A DNA stretch of 64,000 nucleotides from Ridgeia piscesae. Its lineage: Eukaryota > Annelida > Polychaeta > Sabellida > Siboglinidae. Each line of letters opens with the position of its first letter. Positions within the stretch are counted from its first letter, which is position 1. The DNA lies in the NCBI GenBank assembly GCA_025642075.2, contig JAODUO010000963.1, forward strand, positions 70,001 through 134,000, in the 5' to 3' direction. A program made the position numbers and the translations under genes. This document shows, piece after piece, positions 41,001 through 50,700 of the stretch. The notes under the pieces were generated by a model. It was not told the origin of the DNA and ran no database searches. It was given only the letters and a program-made list of their open reading frames with translations.

Positions 41001-41902
41001 CTATAATATAATTAAAATATTTTTATTATTAATTCTCATCCTGATGCGACATCGCCTAATGCTGTTCACAAGGTGACCATGGGCCATGGGATTATATACC
41101 GAATGTGGCACTTGTATAGAATTCGGACCTACCACAAGTGTGCTGTTATAAAACTGTATATTTTTATACCCAAATAGTGCTCCGATTTATGCCAGACGTA
41201 AATGTACAGCCGTTATTCCGCTGTGCACATAGAACGAGCAATAAACAGTTTGCATATATGCTGACTGCACAATCTTTTCGGTCACAAAAGCAGCTAAGGC
41301 GTGCTGTTTATAAAACATAAATACGTACGAGATGATTTTTAATGATTAATTAAATTAACAAAATGAAGTATCAAATGTTGGCAAAGCCAAAGATACACTA
41401 TACAGTTAGGACGGCAAAATTGAGGTGGGTCCGAATTCTACACGAGTACCACGAATGTTTTGTTCGCGTTACCCATCCCGACTCCTGTAGATCACTAGAT
41501 GCCCTATTCTTCAATTTTCTTTTCAATTTAGCCTATCCAATATGAAACGTGAGACACGGGTTGTTTTTGCCGTCTTCTTATATGTTTTTAGTGACATTGT
41601 TGGGAGAGTAATCCACGTTATGTAAATGCCAACATACACAAACAAGCCGTATATTTGACGAGGCTGTTGGGGCAAGAAAGTCGCAATTGTTCAAATCGCC
41701 CATTTATCGCTCGCATTCGCCACGACACGTGCGCGATCGCGACCACAAAATCATGCACAGCAAATGTCAGCATGTTTATTGCACATGAAGAGGTTAGCAT
41801 GTCAGATGCAGATGCGATTCCCAATATTTAGGATATGATGAGAATATTCATCACTGAGGACAAGTCAATGCAAAACTCGAACAACAAAATACTTACAGCC
41901 AT
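30881..41902 (-). CDS. NOP56: Nucleolar protein 56 (box C/D snoRNP core), ten exons
   Basis: Core protein of box C/D snoRNPs, which guide 2'-O-methylation of rRNA in the nucleolus with fibrillarin, NOP58 and the 15.5K protein. Coding exons on the minus strand: 41902-41897, 40212-40005, 39598-39431, 39054-38856, 35980-35793, 34726-34575, 33904-33804, 32722-32574, 32036-31915, 31180-30881. They join in phase to 1593 nt, 530 residues plus stop, close to the family's usual size before its variable tail. All introns are GT-AG. The start is ATGGCT before a GTAAGT donor. The N-terminal domain begins [17 protein letters not shown]. Residues about 128-256 carry the coiled-coil region ([34 protein letters not shown]). 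The Nop domain follows, with [36 protein letters not shown] and [19 protein letters not shown]. Residues 432-530 are the Lys/Glu/Asp-rich tail with KKKKKKK runs. No convincing intronic snoRNA was found. Confidence 0.97.
31181..31805. repeat. VNTR in NOP56 intron 9, abutting exon 10
   Basis: Read on the minus strand, units of roughly 20-30 bases combine TTTGTTTCTTCATGTGGC with TGTTGT phrases, in two subarrays (GTTTCTTAAGCCGGC-type at about 31250-31600, CACACAGTTGTG-type at about 31600-31800). The array runs straight into the exon 10 acceptor TTTCTTAAG at 31181. Several units end in the same TTCTTAAG or TTCTTCAG, so the array looks like multiplied copies of the 3' splice-site tract. Confidence 0.85.
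33058..33575. repeat. Array of intron 7 5'-end copies, with (TG)n
   Basis: About ten copies of a phrase like GAGCCAAGAAGTCTCACTGG (plus strand) are separated by TG-rich microsatellite; pure (TG)n runs at about 33191-33266. The same phrase, GAGCCAAGGAGCCTCACTGA, forms the first bases of intron 7 directly after exon 7 (33783-33803). The units therefore appear to derive from the donor-side end of the intron. Confidence 0.85.
33571..33636 (-). mobile_element. LINE/SINE-type 3' tail fragment
   Basis: On the minus strand this ends GGTGCTATATAAATG followed by TTATTATTATTGTTA. It resembles the 3' end of the LINE at 59915-60354 (GGGCGCTTTACAAATATAAA then TTATTATTAA). Short and inside NOP56 intron 7. 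Confidence 0.45.
33920..34140. repeat. 13-bp minisatellite in NOP56 intron 6
   Basis: About 17 units of GTGAGTAGACAGG with GTGACTAGACAGG and ATGGTGAG variants. On the transcribed (minus) strand the unit reads CCTGTCTACTCAC: pyrimidine-rich, with a CTCAC/CTACTCAC that resembles a branch-point consensus. The array starts about 15 bases upstream of the exon 7 acceptor at 33905. Confidence 0.93.
35022..35060. repeat. (TG)n microsatellite in NOP56 intron 5
   Basis: A short pure TG run, flanked by TACGTGCAT-like sequence. Confidence 0.9.
35430..35759. mobile_element. hAT-like MITE copy A, NOP56 intron 5
   Basis: Begins CAGTGTTTCCCCTGAG and ends GGGAAACACTG, so the ends are inverted repeats of the hAT type. 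It matches copy B at 40235-40566 along its length (GTGAGCACC, GTGTGGATCCGGG, AACAAATGCATAACTACA, CATATAGCA). The element is 330 bp with no coding capacity. It lies 33 bases inside intron 5 from the exon 5 donor. No clean 8-bp target duplication is seen for this copy. Confidence 0.82.
35983..37785. repeat. 68-bp minisatellite copying the exon 5 splice acceptor
   Basis: About 26 units. On the minus strand each unit contains TGTCCCCAG, the exon 5 acceptor, followed by about 38 bases matching the start of exon 5 (AGAGTGGTACTCCTACCACT onward). It then diverges to AAGATATAAACACG. Exon 5 itself begins at 35980 and continues AAGATCATCCCAG. Splicing to any repeat copy would give [14 protein letters not shown] and then an immediate TAA. 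Exon-proximal units show an intermediate base pattern (CTCCGGG). One unit (about 37553) lacks one base. Confidence 0.96.
37786..38855. other. Rest of NOP56 intron 4
   Basis: Unique sequence between the 68-bp array and exon 4. Short plus-strand frames (38162-38395, 38516-38704) show no recognised domain. Confidence 0.5.
39599..39722. repeat. Three-copy repeat duplicating the exon 3 acceptor
   Basis: On the minus strand three units of about 38-40 bases each read roughly CTTACAG or TTTACAG, then GTGTGTTACATGAAGACTTG, matching the true exon 3 start ACAG/GTGTATTGCATGAAGACTTG at 39598. The intron 2 acceptor and about 20 bases of exon 3 have thus been tandemly copied upstream. Confidence 0.92.
40235..40566. 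mobile_element. hAT-like MITE copy B, NOP56 intron 1
   Basis: Begins CAGTGTTTTCC and ends GGGGAAACACTG. It is flanked by AATACATA (40227-40234) and CATACATA (40567-40574), a 7-of-8 match expected for a hAT 8-bp duplication. It is homologous to copy A, in the same orientation. It lies only 22 bases upstream of the exon 2 acceptor on the transcribed strand, so the branch point probably falls in the element end or in the duplication. Confidence 0.85.
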
Positions 41903-42652
41903 GTTGCACGCGGAGTGCGCATTACTAAAATACGGACTTGGATTGGGCAAACGGGTTCTGCGACTGCACGTGTTCGGGGTTTAACAAGACTACACTTCAA
42001 ACGACATACATGTAGTCTAGGTAGCCTTATAATGCTCATCGATAGCCCAACAAATTTCCAAAGTTTACTTTCTATTTCTAGTATTATATGGCTGAACACC
42101 ATTACTCAGCTGCTCTTATTAATATCCGACATAGTTGGATTCGCGCTGTTATTAGAAAATCATATTATAAAGTACATTCAAATACAAAGGCGCCTACAAC
42201 TAGCCTATATATTACTGTCAAGTCTATTGCGAATATCCACAGATGTCTATCGCTGAACGAAAAATTTAAACGTAGCCTAGCTACGCAGCGTGGTGCGTAA
42301 TCTTTTGTATTGCACGGTAATCCCTGATGCATCGATATAAATGTATACGCACTTCGGATCATCTAGCTGAGTATACGTAGACCCTATAGACCACGCCATC
42401 TACAGGCCTACTGCGTCAGAACGTGAACACATGCTGGAGGGGACTGGAGCTCTTCAAAATGATTTGCACCTCACTCTAGGCTCTAAAAACCCACACTGAG
42501 GCTTTTCAAAGCCCTGGGTTTGCATTCCCCTAAGCTGACTAAAATATTCAAATTGCATGCATCCCAAAATCCACTAACGTACCCTAAATGTTTGGCGATG
42601 GGATAATCATAGGACGTATTATAGACCTATCTTGCTTTTAATCATAAGACAT

Positions 42653-42741
42653 TAGATTCAGATTCAAAAGACTTTATTGTCCATTTAAAACATCACATTA
42701 TAAACGGAAATTGTTCTTCAGTTACACAGTAAACTGACACT
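42653..42741. repeat. Dispersed repeat, copy 1
   Basis: Contains CTTTATTGTCCATTTAAA and GGAAATTGTTCTTCAGTT, shared with 56973-57053. The AAAGACTTTATTGTC phrase is common in short interspersed elements of aquatic animals. Family not identified. Confidence 0.7.
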
Positions 42742-43984
42742 AAATTATAAGCTTATCTTGCTTTACCCTCTCAAACCACTAAAGTGCAAACACGCAAATA
42801 CGCGCGTACACAAGACGGGTCTCAAACTAAACTCGTAATGTTGGGGTGACAGTCGGGGTTTCAGAATAGTAATGTACACGTATGAGTGCTTTTTTATTGA
42901 ATGGTTTTATAGTGCTCACAAATGTCGCAGTAATGTCTGTTCTCACACGAGACTAACTTCTCAACTCTACGTACAGTTGAGAAAATAAAGAATTATCTTA
43001 TCTTAATTAAAATTCAATGTATTATCTTATCTAGACAAACTTATGATGGAAACTGCGTAGAAGCATGCTCGGTGTAATGCTCGCAATTGGAACATTTCAC
43101 CCGATAGTAATAACAACATTCAGAGTAATAGGCCTACTAAACAGTCGATATATTGTCTGCAAAATACAATAGGAACGTATTGCAGAGACTGCGTCCCACA
43201 CCGCAAATACCGTTGAAGTCCATGTTGGGGACAGTTTCTAACGTACCTTTGATCAAGGAGCGAAAAATGACTGATTCGGCGAATTCCACGTTAATGATTA
43301 TTAAACACGGTTGACTCAATGTAAAATAAAAGACAAATTAATATCGTAAACGGTAACGAATAATAATTATAATATATTTATTGGCGGTCGCTCTGCGAAC
43401 AGTGGCGCAGCGTAGTAGTGGGTTTCGAACAATGACCAGCGACCACGTGGCGTGAAGCCCTCAGAAAGATCGGATTCGCGTTTTATGTATAACCGAGCAA
43501 GTGAGTCTGATTCTGATTTGGTAGGTTCGACAAATAAAAGCATGATTACACGTCATACCCAACACAATACACTAATCTGAAACGGTTAATTGTGTTTATG
43601 CAATCTAATAACAAAAATGATTACACAAAGTATGCATACTGCGGAGCGTAACATTCTTGGAAATCACGTCTCATGTTGCGACTGAAGCGAGCCGCTTCCT
43701 TGGCGCGCGAAGCAGCGAGCTGTGGGTATGTGGCTGTGCGCGTCCCTCGAAGTTTCGATTGGGGATAGGGCGGGGGGTTAGCGCAGTTTGCCTTTTGTAC
43801 CCGATTGTTATTAGTCAGAGAGTTTACTTGGTAATACACAAGTTCAGGTGTTTGTTCGCACACTGAAGCTGCAGTGCCGTGGTAGGTTACCGGTTAGCCT
43901 ATACCCAAGGCCGTAGCCGGCGTAGCCGTAGGCTTAAGTGGGCAAATACATAGCCACATAAATAGGCATAGCTGGACACCCGTA

Positions 43985-44110
43985 GCACAATGCCAGTGGT
44001 TAGCGTCAACAGCCGTAAGGCATATACAGTTGTCAGGATCATGGGTTCGATCATTGGCGTGAATGTAGTGGCGGATTACGACATCCGTGGGTCTACCCTA
44101 TCCCTAAGCT
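43985..44110 (+). mobile_element. Possible tRNA-derived SINE fragment
   Basis: A box-like AGTGGTTAGCGTC at about 43994 and B box-like GGGTTCGATCA at about 44044 have tRNA-like spacing, but flanking arms do not form an acceptor stem. It is therefore not a functional tRNA gene and could be a SINE head. Low confidence. Confidence 0.3.
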
Positions 44111-44796
44111 GCAAACATCCGACGCTTTCGTGGGCTCTAGGTATAGACCAAATTAAGGGTCCATCCTAGGAGCTAGTGTTTTAAGGGAACCAAAACCTGC
44201 ATTAAATTTTGGACCCCTGTGAGGCTTAACAAAAGCTTGAGGACTCCAGTCTTGTAACCAGGGTTTTTTGGTGGTGTGTTCCCTTTTTCGAACCCCTCTT
44301 AAAAAATAACCCCCCTCATACACTCTTCCCAGCAAACAAGGAACCATTTCTTAACCATATACCATGTCATACTGGTTCATAATTGCTACCGCTCCACCAG
44401 TCCGTGTTTTCATGTGTATTCACGTGAATACATGTGTTTTGCCTGTTGTCCTGAGTTTTGAATGAGTGACACAAATCGTACTGGGTCAAAACTGGTACAG
44501 TTTCATTGGTACGTGTCATCACGTGAAAAACTCATATGATTTCACAGTAAACACATGTCGACACACCAAATTTGTATAAATTTATCATGTAGCCCTGATA
44601 TATAGGACTACATGTGCATGTTTATAATACCTATGTGTGTATATATATATATGTGTGTGTAAAAATATAAAATGAACCCTCCTGCAAAATGGTGTTACAA
44701 CCTGATAGGCTTCGGACCGCACTATATAGAATTTCCGTAAACTTTTACAGACACTATGTTACTGTTTGTTGTATATACAACTGTTTACTGCTCCAG

Positions 44797-47700
44797 ATGG
44801 TGTGTGTATTGGATGTATCCATGGCAACGACAATGCTAGATGACCAAATACACCTGAGGGTGCAAGACTTGAACCCCGTATTAACCTGCGAACTGTGCGG
44901 GGGTTACTACGTTGGGGCGACTACAATCACTACCTGTCTGCACACTTGTAAGTGTCGCTTCTTGTTTCGTCAAACTTGTAATGGTTTGTGGTGAAAGTAA
45001 ACCTGCTTTGGGATTAATTATATGAGGGCATTAAATGACGTAATGTGACTACGAATCTTTTACAGCATTGTAAATATTCTGATTTATTTTGGTTACTATA
45101 ATTGACCTATTTGCACGTGTAAATGACTTGGCATGACATAGAGTGAACTATAAAACTTATAAAATTTTAATAAATAAAATCAAGAGGTTTTCAATTGTCA
45201 GAGCATGTCTACCATGGTATCAAGTGTAGAGTACTTTGAGCTGTTGTATATAGGCTGGACTCTGCACTATGTACAAGATTACGAATGTACCTTTAGAGTG
45301 TTGTGTTTCAGTTTGTCGCAGCTGTATCGCGAGACACACAGACTTCAGTCTTCACTGCCCCAAGTGTGACCTTCTTATCCACCCCACCGACCCATTCGTG
45401 AATATGAGGTACACAAAGGACTGACTGCACTTTTTTTAGGGAGACACTCAGACAGGGCGGTGTGAGGGATGGAGTAAGGGGGTAGAGAGATTAATTTTAA
45501 AATTAACCTTTTAACAAATGTAAGCCACGTAAACAGTCTGTATATGTTTATGCTAACTTTGGGCCATTTGTAAATGTCTCTCCTAAGTGGCGTCGCGGTC
45601 CACTGAACTCTTTCTGTGTTTGATATCTGCGTTTGGCTTGTGGTCTATCAATTGTCGATGCAGTTAAAGAAACACAACAATAGACAAATAGAATTATCTG
45701 CTTTTTGGTTTATAAGTTATTCTTTTCCATGGGGCCTTTCTCCTTCCCAATGGTGTGTTTCTCAGGCTGGACGGTCAATTAATGTACACCAGGAATATAG
45801 GAGCATGCGGCAAAATAATTTATGTTTCATGTGGATCTTTTCTTCAGACCAGACTGCACAATTCAAGACATAGTGTACAAATTGCTGCCCCACCTAGAAA
45901 AAGGTGAGTATAAACTGATTGATTGCGATATATGTTTGATGATAACTATTGAGCACGCAAACTTCGATTTGACTAGTGTCTCTTTCTAGATCTTTCACGG
46001 AAAGCTGTTTACATTTTTTAAATAATAATTGACCCTAAAGTATTTTATGTAAGTATGGAATAGACACTGCTAGCACCTTGTCATATTAATATTATTATTC
46101 CAATAGATGCTAATATTTCTGATGTTCCATTCGTTCTTTGGAGATGTGAACTGCATCACATGCAACTGGAATATTGAACATGTTGTATATACAATAAAAT
46201 AATATTTAAAAAAGGTTATAACACCAAAGAAGTTGGACAGAGGCAGTGGGCCTACTACCCACAGGAAAATTGAACCATCTTCCTTGAATAGATGGTTGAT
46301 AAGTGGCTGACTGCAGACGTAACCGTGGTAACGCATCTATTTATTTTGTAGATGAAAAGAGACGGGAAAGGAAGTTCTACACAAGTCGGGGTATCCCATA
46401 CCCTCTACAACCAAGTAAGGAGATTACAATGCACGTATACTGCTTCGTGGGTTTACAGTTTATGTTATAGTTTGTGTAGCTAATAGTAAGCGTATCTTTT
46501 TGGTTATTTAAATGAGGCACTTGACTGCATGATCCTATATATTTGCTTCATGATAAAATCTTATTGTAAATATTTCTTGTCGATTACCGGTTCACATAAA
46601 CACAGTTTCACATGTTATATAAAATTGGGGTGATGTGTTCTCATTTGTTGATGGCCATGTCAATAGTGTGTTGACTAAGATACATGTGCACGTGCATATA
46701 GACCAACTAATGATCTGGTAATAGCTTTTGTGGCCTTAGTGCTTCTAGGCACCTAATGGTTTCTTGTCCTGATAGCCTATGGTTATTTATTGGCTACTAT
46801 GAAATATTATTAATGGTTACCATTGTGACCTGTGGAGCTATGGCCACTAACTCTATGGCCTGTTACTGTAGTGGCCATTGACCTATGTCATGTACAATAG
46901 TATGGTGACCACTGACCACTGACCTTATATCCTGATACCATGGTGACTTGCTACAATATTGAGCAGTAATCCTGAATCCTGTGGCCTGTTACCATAGTGG
47001 CCAGTGACCCTGTGACATTTCACCATAGTGCCCTCACTGGCCTGTGACGTTATGACGGTAACTATGGTAGCCTGTTGCCATTGTGACCTGTGACCCTAAT
47101 CACCCTATGACCTGTTAACATGGTGACCTGTGAGTGAAGTTGTGTCACCCTGTCACCTGTGTCCCTCTGTAGCGGCGACCCCACGCAGGAAGCAGATGAA
47201 GGAGGGGACGCGGTGGGTGTCCCAGGCTCCGTGTGTCCACCTCATCTCGGTCAAACTCATCTACTTGGGGTGAGTAGCATCAAGATAGACTTTCTCTGCG
47301 CTGTCTCTCAGCTCTTGTTTTGCCATTTGTCGTTGTCTGCTGCTGTTTGTGTTTGTTGTGAATGTGAGACTGGGGAGTCATGGGCCTGGAATTGACGTCT
47401 ATGAAACAGACAGATCGAGTTTATAAATGAAAAATTATTTAATGGACAGTTATTACAGAATGCAGGACATTACAAATTGTGGGACCAGGTTAAGTGGTAT
47501 TTACTGTCTGAAAACAATATAATTAACATATTTTGTATAGTTTACATATTTTGTACAGTTGATATATGTTAATGCTTCAAGGAATTGCAGTCATTGTTGC
47601 TTCCAGTTTGTAAGCTTTTTAGAAGTTTTGAGTAGGTTACCTCAGCACAAACTCCAATATAAAAGTAAAATGATATTATGTGATCATCTTTGGTGTTGTG

Positions 47701-50700
47701 TATGCCATATAAGTATGATGTTGGATGAAGTATTAAGCATATCTCTATTTTAGAACCAAACCTGGACTTGGCAGCTATCCTGTAAGTATATATTCAAGTA
47801 TGTCTTGATCACAGATGCTGACAGACAAGTAATAACCTTGCTTATCCACCATATCTCCCTGGCATCCACATTCACCTGTGGACAACTAGAATACTGCTTG
47901 TGGGTTTTGAGATTGCCGAATCCTTTTGTATTGATTTCCAATGGTTTAGGCACAATATATTTTATTATTATTACTATTATTATTAAAGAGAGATGGAAGG
48001 ACATAGACAGGTGGATAAGCAAGGTTATCACTTGTCTGTCATTCTACCTAGATGTCTCCATGTGTGACAGCTTCACATATTTCCTTGTGTCTTTGTCTAC
48101 ATCTGACAGCTTCATTTGTCCTATCTCTGTTTGTTTGTATGCTACAACTTGTCCTGTCTGTTTGTTTTTGTTGATCTGTTTTTCTTGCTGTGTATGTCTG
48201 TCCTGTCTGTACATGTCCTGTATGTGTGTGTGTCCATCTGTTAGAACATCCATCCGTCCGTCCGTCTGTTTGTATTAACTTTCTCACATAGTGTTTACCT
48301 TACCCAGAAATAGGTGGACAGCATAGGAAATGTCCCCTCATATTTCAGTTCAGACAAAACAAATTTGTTGGCATATAGCATGACTACACGAGCACTCTCC
48401 TCTCTTAAAACCTGTTACATAAGTTTAGTAAATAGTAGTAAAATTAATAAATTCATGATAATAAATTATGAAGTTCTGACTATACCCAGTGGAAAATCAC
48501 TAGATAAACTGTTTCGTTGACCGCAGCATGCATCCTGATCTTAGTCCAGTAAATATTCATCACGCCGGGTTATAATAGTTTGCACCCTTCTGTTAATAGA
48601 TTAATAGGCACTAGCTATCGTGCACATTATAAATGATTGATTTTTGGTTGCCCTGTCACCCCTTGGACTGCAGCCTGCGGAATCCTGTACTTTGTACACA
48701 TTTCTTTGCCAAAAGCTAGGATTGAGAATTCCTACACAGGCACCCCTGTAACCTCTGCACCTTGTCACGCTATGAATCAGGCAACCAGTAATAGACCCAA
48801 ATTCTACCCTCCAAATTTTCCATGATTGGGGCAAATACATGTAGCCAACACAACTATTTTAAATAGCATAGATGTACAATAAAGACCTTTGTTTATTTTA
48901 AGATTAGCACCAGACCAACATTAAGTGTTTTTATATATTTACTAATAATGTTATGTGTATGTCAGGTCATATATATATAGATACATACAAAAATGCATAT
49001 ATATATATATATAAATTGGTCCCCCCCCACTTTTAAAACTGGACTGTCGCCCGTGTCTCCATAAGTACGTATCCAGTCCTGCTGGTGCCTGTTGTTACAC
49101 AGTGAGTTACTGAAGGAGTTGCTAGAGTCTGATGGTGTGTGACGTGTTGACAGCCTCTGGTCAACAAGTACCTGAGGATCCCAGACTACACAACCATTGG
49201 ACACATAGAGAGATTTGTACAGCAGATGTTACATGTTCACGCCACGCGACAGGTGGGTCAGTTGGGGGTCAGGTTGGTCAGTGGGGGGGGTAGGTTAGTT
49301 AGTAGGGGTGGACACTTATCACGAATATAAGCATTATCAACATCTTTGTTAACTTGAGAGACAAGACAGATACTTTTTATTTGGCCAAAATACTTATGCA
49401 GCAACATTTTTTGGGCATATGGTTTATATAATAACAGGTAACAGACTTGAGGTGAGATTAGGGGGACAATTCCCTAACCTGTCAGTGTGGTGTGAATGTA
49501 CAGAGGGCTTCATTTTAAAAATACAGCAACACTGGTTGCAGTCGAGGTGTGCCATAGTTGTGTTTATGTCCGTAGAAACGCGGCATGTTACATCTATAGT
49601 TGAACTGCTGCCAAACATCTGCTTGAGCACAGCCATTAAACACTGGTATTATATTTATTGAAATGTTGAAATTAAGTTGCATCAATTATTGATTAACAAG
49701 AGAAAGGTCCACTGTTGCAAGTAGGACTGTGTCTGGTGTCTTTGTGGAAAAATTGTCCCCTCGTTCACCCATCTTACCTCTGGGTCATGTCCTGTACATC
49801 CTGTACAGTTACAGCCCCCCTTTTCCATGCAGTAGTATTGCATGTACACTCATGTTTACAGTTCAAATTTTCAAATAAATGCCTGCTAGTCACTCTTTGT
49901 TGTGAGAGAACTATTTGCAGTTAACTGTACAAAAAGTCTGGAATGCCAGGCCTCATGTCAAATTAAATCACCGACAGTATTCAAATAAATAACCTAACTA
50001 GGCCAACTGGTTAAAAAAAGTTGTTGGTGGCGTTGGATTTTAACCAGTGACTTGACTTCAAGCGTATGTGCATCAGTCTCGGTGCACTCCGCAGTGTAAG
50101 TTGTTAATAAGAAGGGACTAGACAGCAACCAGTGACAGAACATGTACACCTTTGTATTTACAATGATGAATGGGTAACGTTTACGTGACAGGACACATTA
50201 TTTCTACATTGACAGTACGTGGGTACCGTAGAACCCCTCGTGAACGACCTACCTGATTTATGACCACCCCCTGTTTACAACCGTTTTTCCATTGACGGAC
50301 TGCTTACACTGCCTAAATGACCCCTCATCAACGACCACCCGGCAAACGCGACCAGCGACCATGGCAATTATAATTTTACCCCGACGAACTGATAGGTGGC
50401 CAGCAAATTTTAACGTAAATCTCGCAATGAACTCTCATTAAACGCGTGACTAACGGGGCGTGGATGCGCGTGATGAACACTATTAATTTTGGCAATCATT
50501 TTCAGACTGAATTATGAAAACGACAACTAACAGCCGCCAAACTTTCTTCACGTATCTTATATACATATATACACACACACTAGGTTGCAAAATTAAATCA
50601 CTTACATTATTGAAACAAATACAATTCACAAAACAAATTTGTGCAGAACTCGCCGGCAAGACATATCACCACATCGGCGGACACAGCTATGTGTAAACCT

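Larger units (their letters stand above)
41903..44796. promoter_or_regulatory. Divergent intergenic region between NOP56 and the PCGF-like gene
   Basis: The NOP56 start codon (minus) and the first recognised PCGF-like exon (plus) point away from each other across this 2.9 kb, so both promoters probably lie here. No TATA box or start site can be fixed from sequence. A GC-richer patch at about 43665-43780 is a candidate promoter or 5' exon area. Open frames at 41914-42256 and 43621-43863 show no domain I know. Confidence 0.4.

Noticed and set aside
41797..41860. Possible box C/D snoRNA in NOP56 intron 1 (minus strand GTGATGA and CTGA about 50 bases apart)
   Set aside because: No terminal stem pairs the flanks, there is no convincing D'/C' pair, and the spacing is short. 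Other NOP56 introns also gave no full C/D pair.
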